Source: CALVJJ01 sp045538425
GTDB lineage: Bacteria; Bacillota; Clostridia; Christensenellales; UBA1242
NCBI GenBank assembly: GCA_045538425.1
Contig: JAZSRJ010000080.1
Coordinates: 1-5,946 of the forward strand
DNA length: 5,946 bases
Reading direction: 5' to 3'
In this document: one piece after another, positions 5,133 through 5,946 of the stretch
Layout: every line of letters begins with the position of its first letter
Position numbering within the stretch: position 1 is the stretch's first letter
Translations under genes and position numbers: made by a program
Notes under the pieces: generated by a model
Databases searched by the model: none
What the model was told of the DNA's origin: nothing
The model's input: the letters and a program-made list of their open reading frames with translations, nothing else

Positions 5133-5669
5133 TTATTTCTTACCTGATTTCACTTCTTTACGGACGATCACTTCATCAACATAGCTAATTCCGTATGCGT
5201 GATATGGTTCAACTGGTTTGATATCTCTAACCATAGCAGCATATTTGCCGACTAATTCTTTATCGATACCAGATACTGTGATAATTGTTTTATCACAAGT
5301 TACTTTAATACCATCCACTGGTTCTAGAACAACTGGGTGAGAAAAACCGATAGAAAGAACAACTTTTTGTCCTTCTTGAACAGCTTTGTAACCTACACCA
5401 TTGATGTTAAGTTTCTTTTCAAAACCTTTGCTAACACCTTCAACCATATTGTTGATAAGTTGTCTGTAAAGTCCGTGGAAAGCTTTGATTTTAGCATTTT
5501 CACTGTTACGTGTAAGTTGTAATTCATTACCTTCTTGTTTTACAGTAATGTTTGGATTGATAGTACGGCTAAGTGTACCAAGTTTTCCAGTAACAGTAAC
5601 GTCGTTGCCATTGATTGTAACTGTAACGCCTTCTGGCACTACAATAGGTTTAATACCAACTCTTGACAT
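5133..5669 (-). CDS. rplF: 50S ribosomal protein L6 (uL6)
   Basis: L6 binds 23S rRNA near the sarcin-ricin loop and the factor-binding site. The 178 residues form the expected two similar domains. It begins MSRVGIKPIVVPEGVTV and has KLGTLSRTINP (29-39), TRNSENAKIKAFHGLYRQLI (53-72), NMVEGVSKGFEKKLNINGVG (74-93) and GFSHPV (108-113). The C-terminal motif, normally like PEPYKGKGIRY, reads VEPYHAYGISY (153-163), so two lysines are replaced. Codons were checked and the reading frame is clean, so this is a real variant. The start is set by AGGAGG at 5676-5681, six bases upstream, sharing bases with the rpsH stop. Confidence 0.98.
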   Translation of the reverse strand: MSRVGIKPIVVPEGVTVTINGNDVTVTGKLGTLSRTINPNITVKQEGNELQLTRNSENAKIKAFHGLYRQLINNMVEGVSKGFEKKLNINGVGYKAVQEGQKVVLSIGFSHPVVLEPVDGIKVTCDKTIITVSGIDKELVGKYAAMVRDIKPVEPYHAYGISYVDEVIVRKEVKSGKK

Positions 5670-5679
5670 GATTTACCTC

Positions 5680-5946
5680 CTACCATACATAAGCAAGAAC
5701 TTCGCCACCAAGGCCTAGTTTTCTTGCTTCTCTGTCTGTTACAATACCTTTGCTAGTTGATATAATAGCAATTCCTAGACCATTTAGAACTCTTGGAAGT
5801 TCTTCAACACCAGCATAAACTCTTAGTCCTGGTTTAGAAATTCTCTTTAGTCCAGACATAACCTTTTTATTGTTCTCTGCGTATTTTAATGTAATTTTAA
5901 TTTCGTTTTGAATCTTATCTTCGATTAACTCTACATTTGATATATA
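5680..5946 (-). CDS. rpsH: 30S ribosomal protein S8 (uS8), 5' end outside the window
   Basis: The last 88 codons of S8, a primary 16S rRNA-binding protein that in many bacteria also represses the spc operon by binding its mRNA. Translating the minus strand from 5946 in frame to the TAG at 5680-5682 gives YISNVELIEDKIQ, then SGLKRISKPGLRVYAG, LPRVLNGLGIAIISTSKGIV and the end GGEVLAYVW. These include the family signature region GLGIAIISTSKG. S8 is about 132 residues, so roughly the first 44 are missing. The frame stays family-like to the last base, so this window end is an ordinary cut and not an adapter. The TAG is part of the rplF ribosome binding site. Confidence 0.97.
   Translation of the reverse strand, partial: YISNVELIEDKIQNEIKITLKYAENNKKVMSGLKRISKPGLRVYAGVEELPRVLNGLGIAIISTSKGIVTDREARKLGLGGEVLAYVW

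Overview
The window is one end of the conserved spc-type ribosomal protein operon of a low-G+C bacterium. Everything is read from the minus strand. In transcription order (from high to low coordinates) it holds rpsH (3' part only), rplF, rplR, rpsE, rpmD, rplO, secY, then adk, map, infA and the first 24 codons of rpmJ. The order, the strong AGGAGG-type ribosome binding sites, the AT-rich codon choice, the standard code (Trp is TGG, no in-frame TGA) and the zinc-type adenylate kinase all point to the Bacillota. An Erysipelotrichia-like lineage is my guess from the general look of the proteins and is not shown by the sequence.

Layout. From 3147 to 5946 lies a tight block of ribosomal protein genes (uS8, uL6, uL18, uS5, uL30, uL15) leading into secY. 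In five consecutive junctions the stop codon runs into the next gene's Shine-Dalgarno, with 10-11 nt between stop and start. secY then overlaps the rplO stop by one base. After secY comes the only real intergenic gap (about 115 nt). It carries a good sigma70/sigmaA-type promoter (TTGCAA, 17 nt, TATACT) and a small hairpin in the presumed leader. The second block, adk-map-infA-rpmJ, follows. The genes supply ribosome parts, the membrane channel for exported proteins, nucleotide balance, N-terminal Met removal and translation initiation, which is normal for this locus.

Two things stand out. First, rpmD does not encode the usual ~60-residue L30. It encodes a 192-residue protein in which a normal 59-residue L30 core follows a ~133-residue tail made almost only of Ala, Lys and Thr, with a lysine about every five residues, resembling a histone-H1-type tail. 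The five AKATT copies are all encoded by different codons, so the tail is not a fresh slippage product. Second, bases 1-29 are not genomic: they match, from memory, the reverse complement of the MGI/BGISEQ (DNBSEQ) library adapter, and they cut rpmJ exactly where its protein stops matching L36. The window therefore starts at an untrimmed contig end. Smaller oddities are a substituted STGD motif and short zinc LID in adenylate kinase, a changed rRNA-contact motif in L6, and a changed loop in IF-1.
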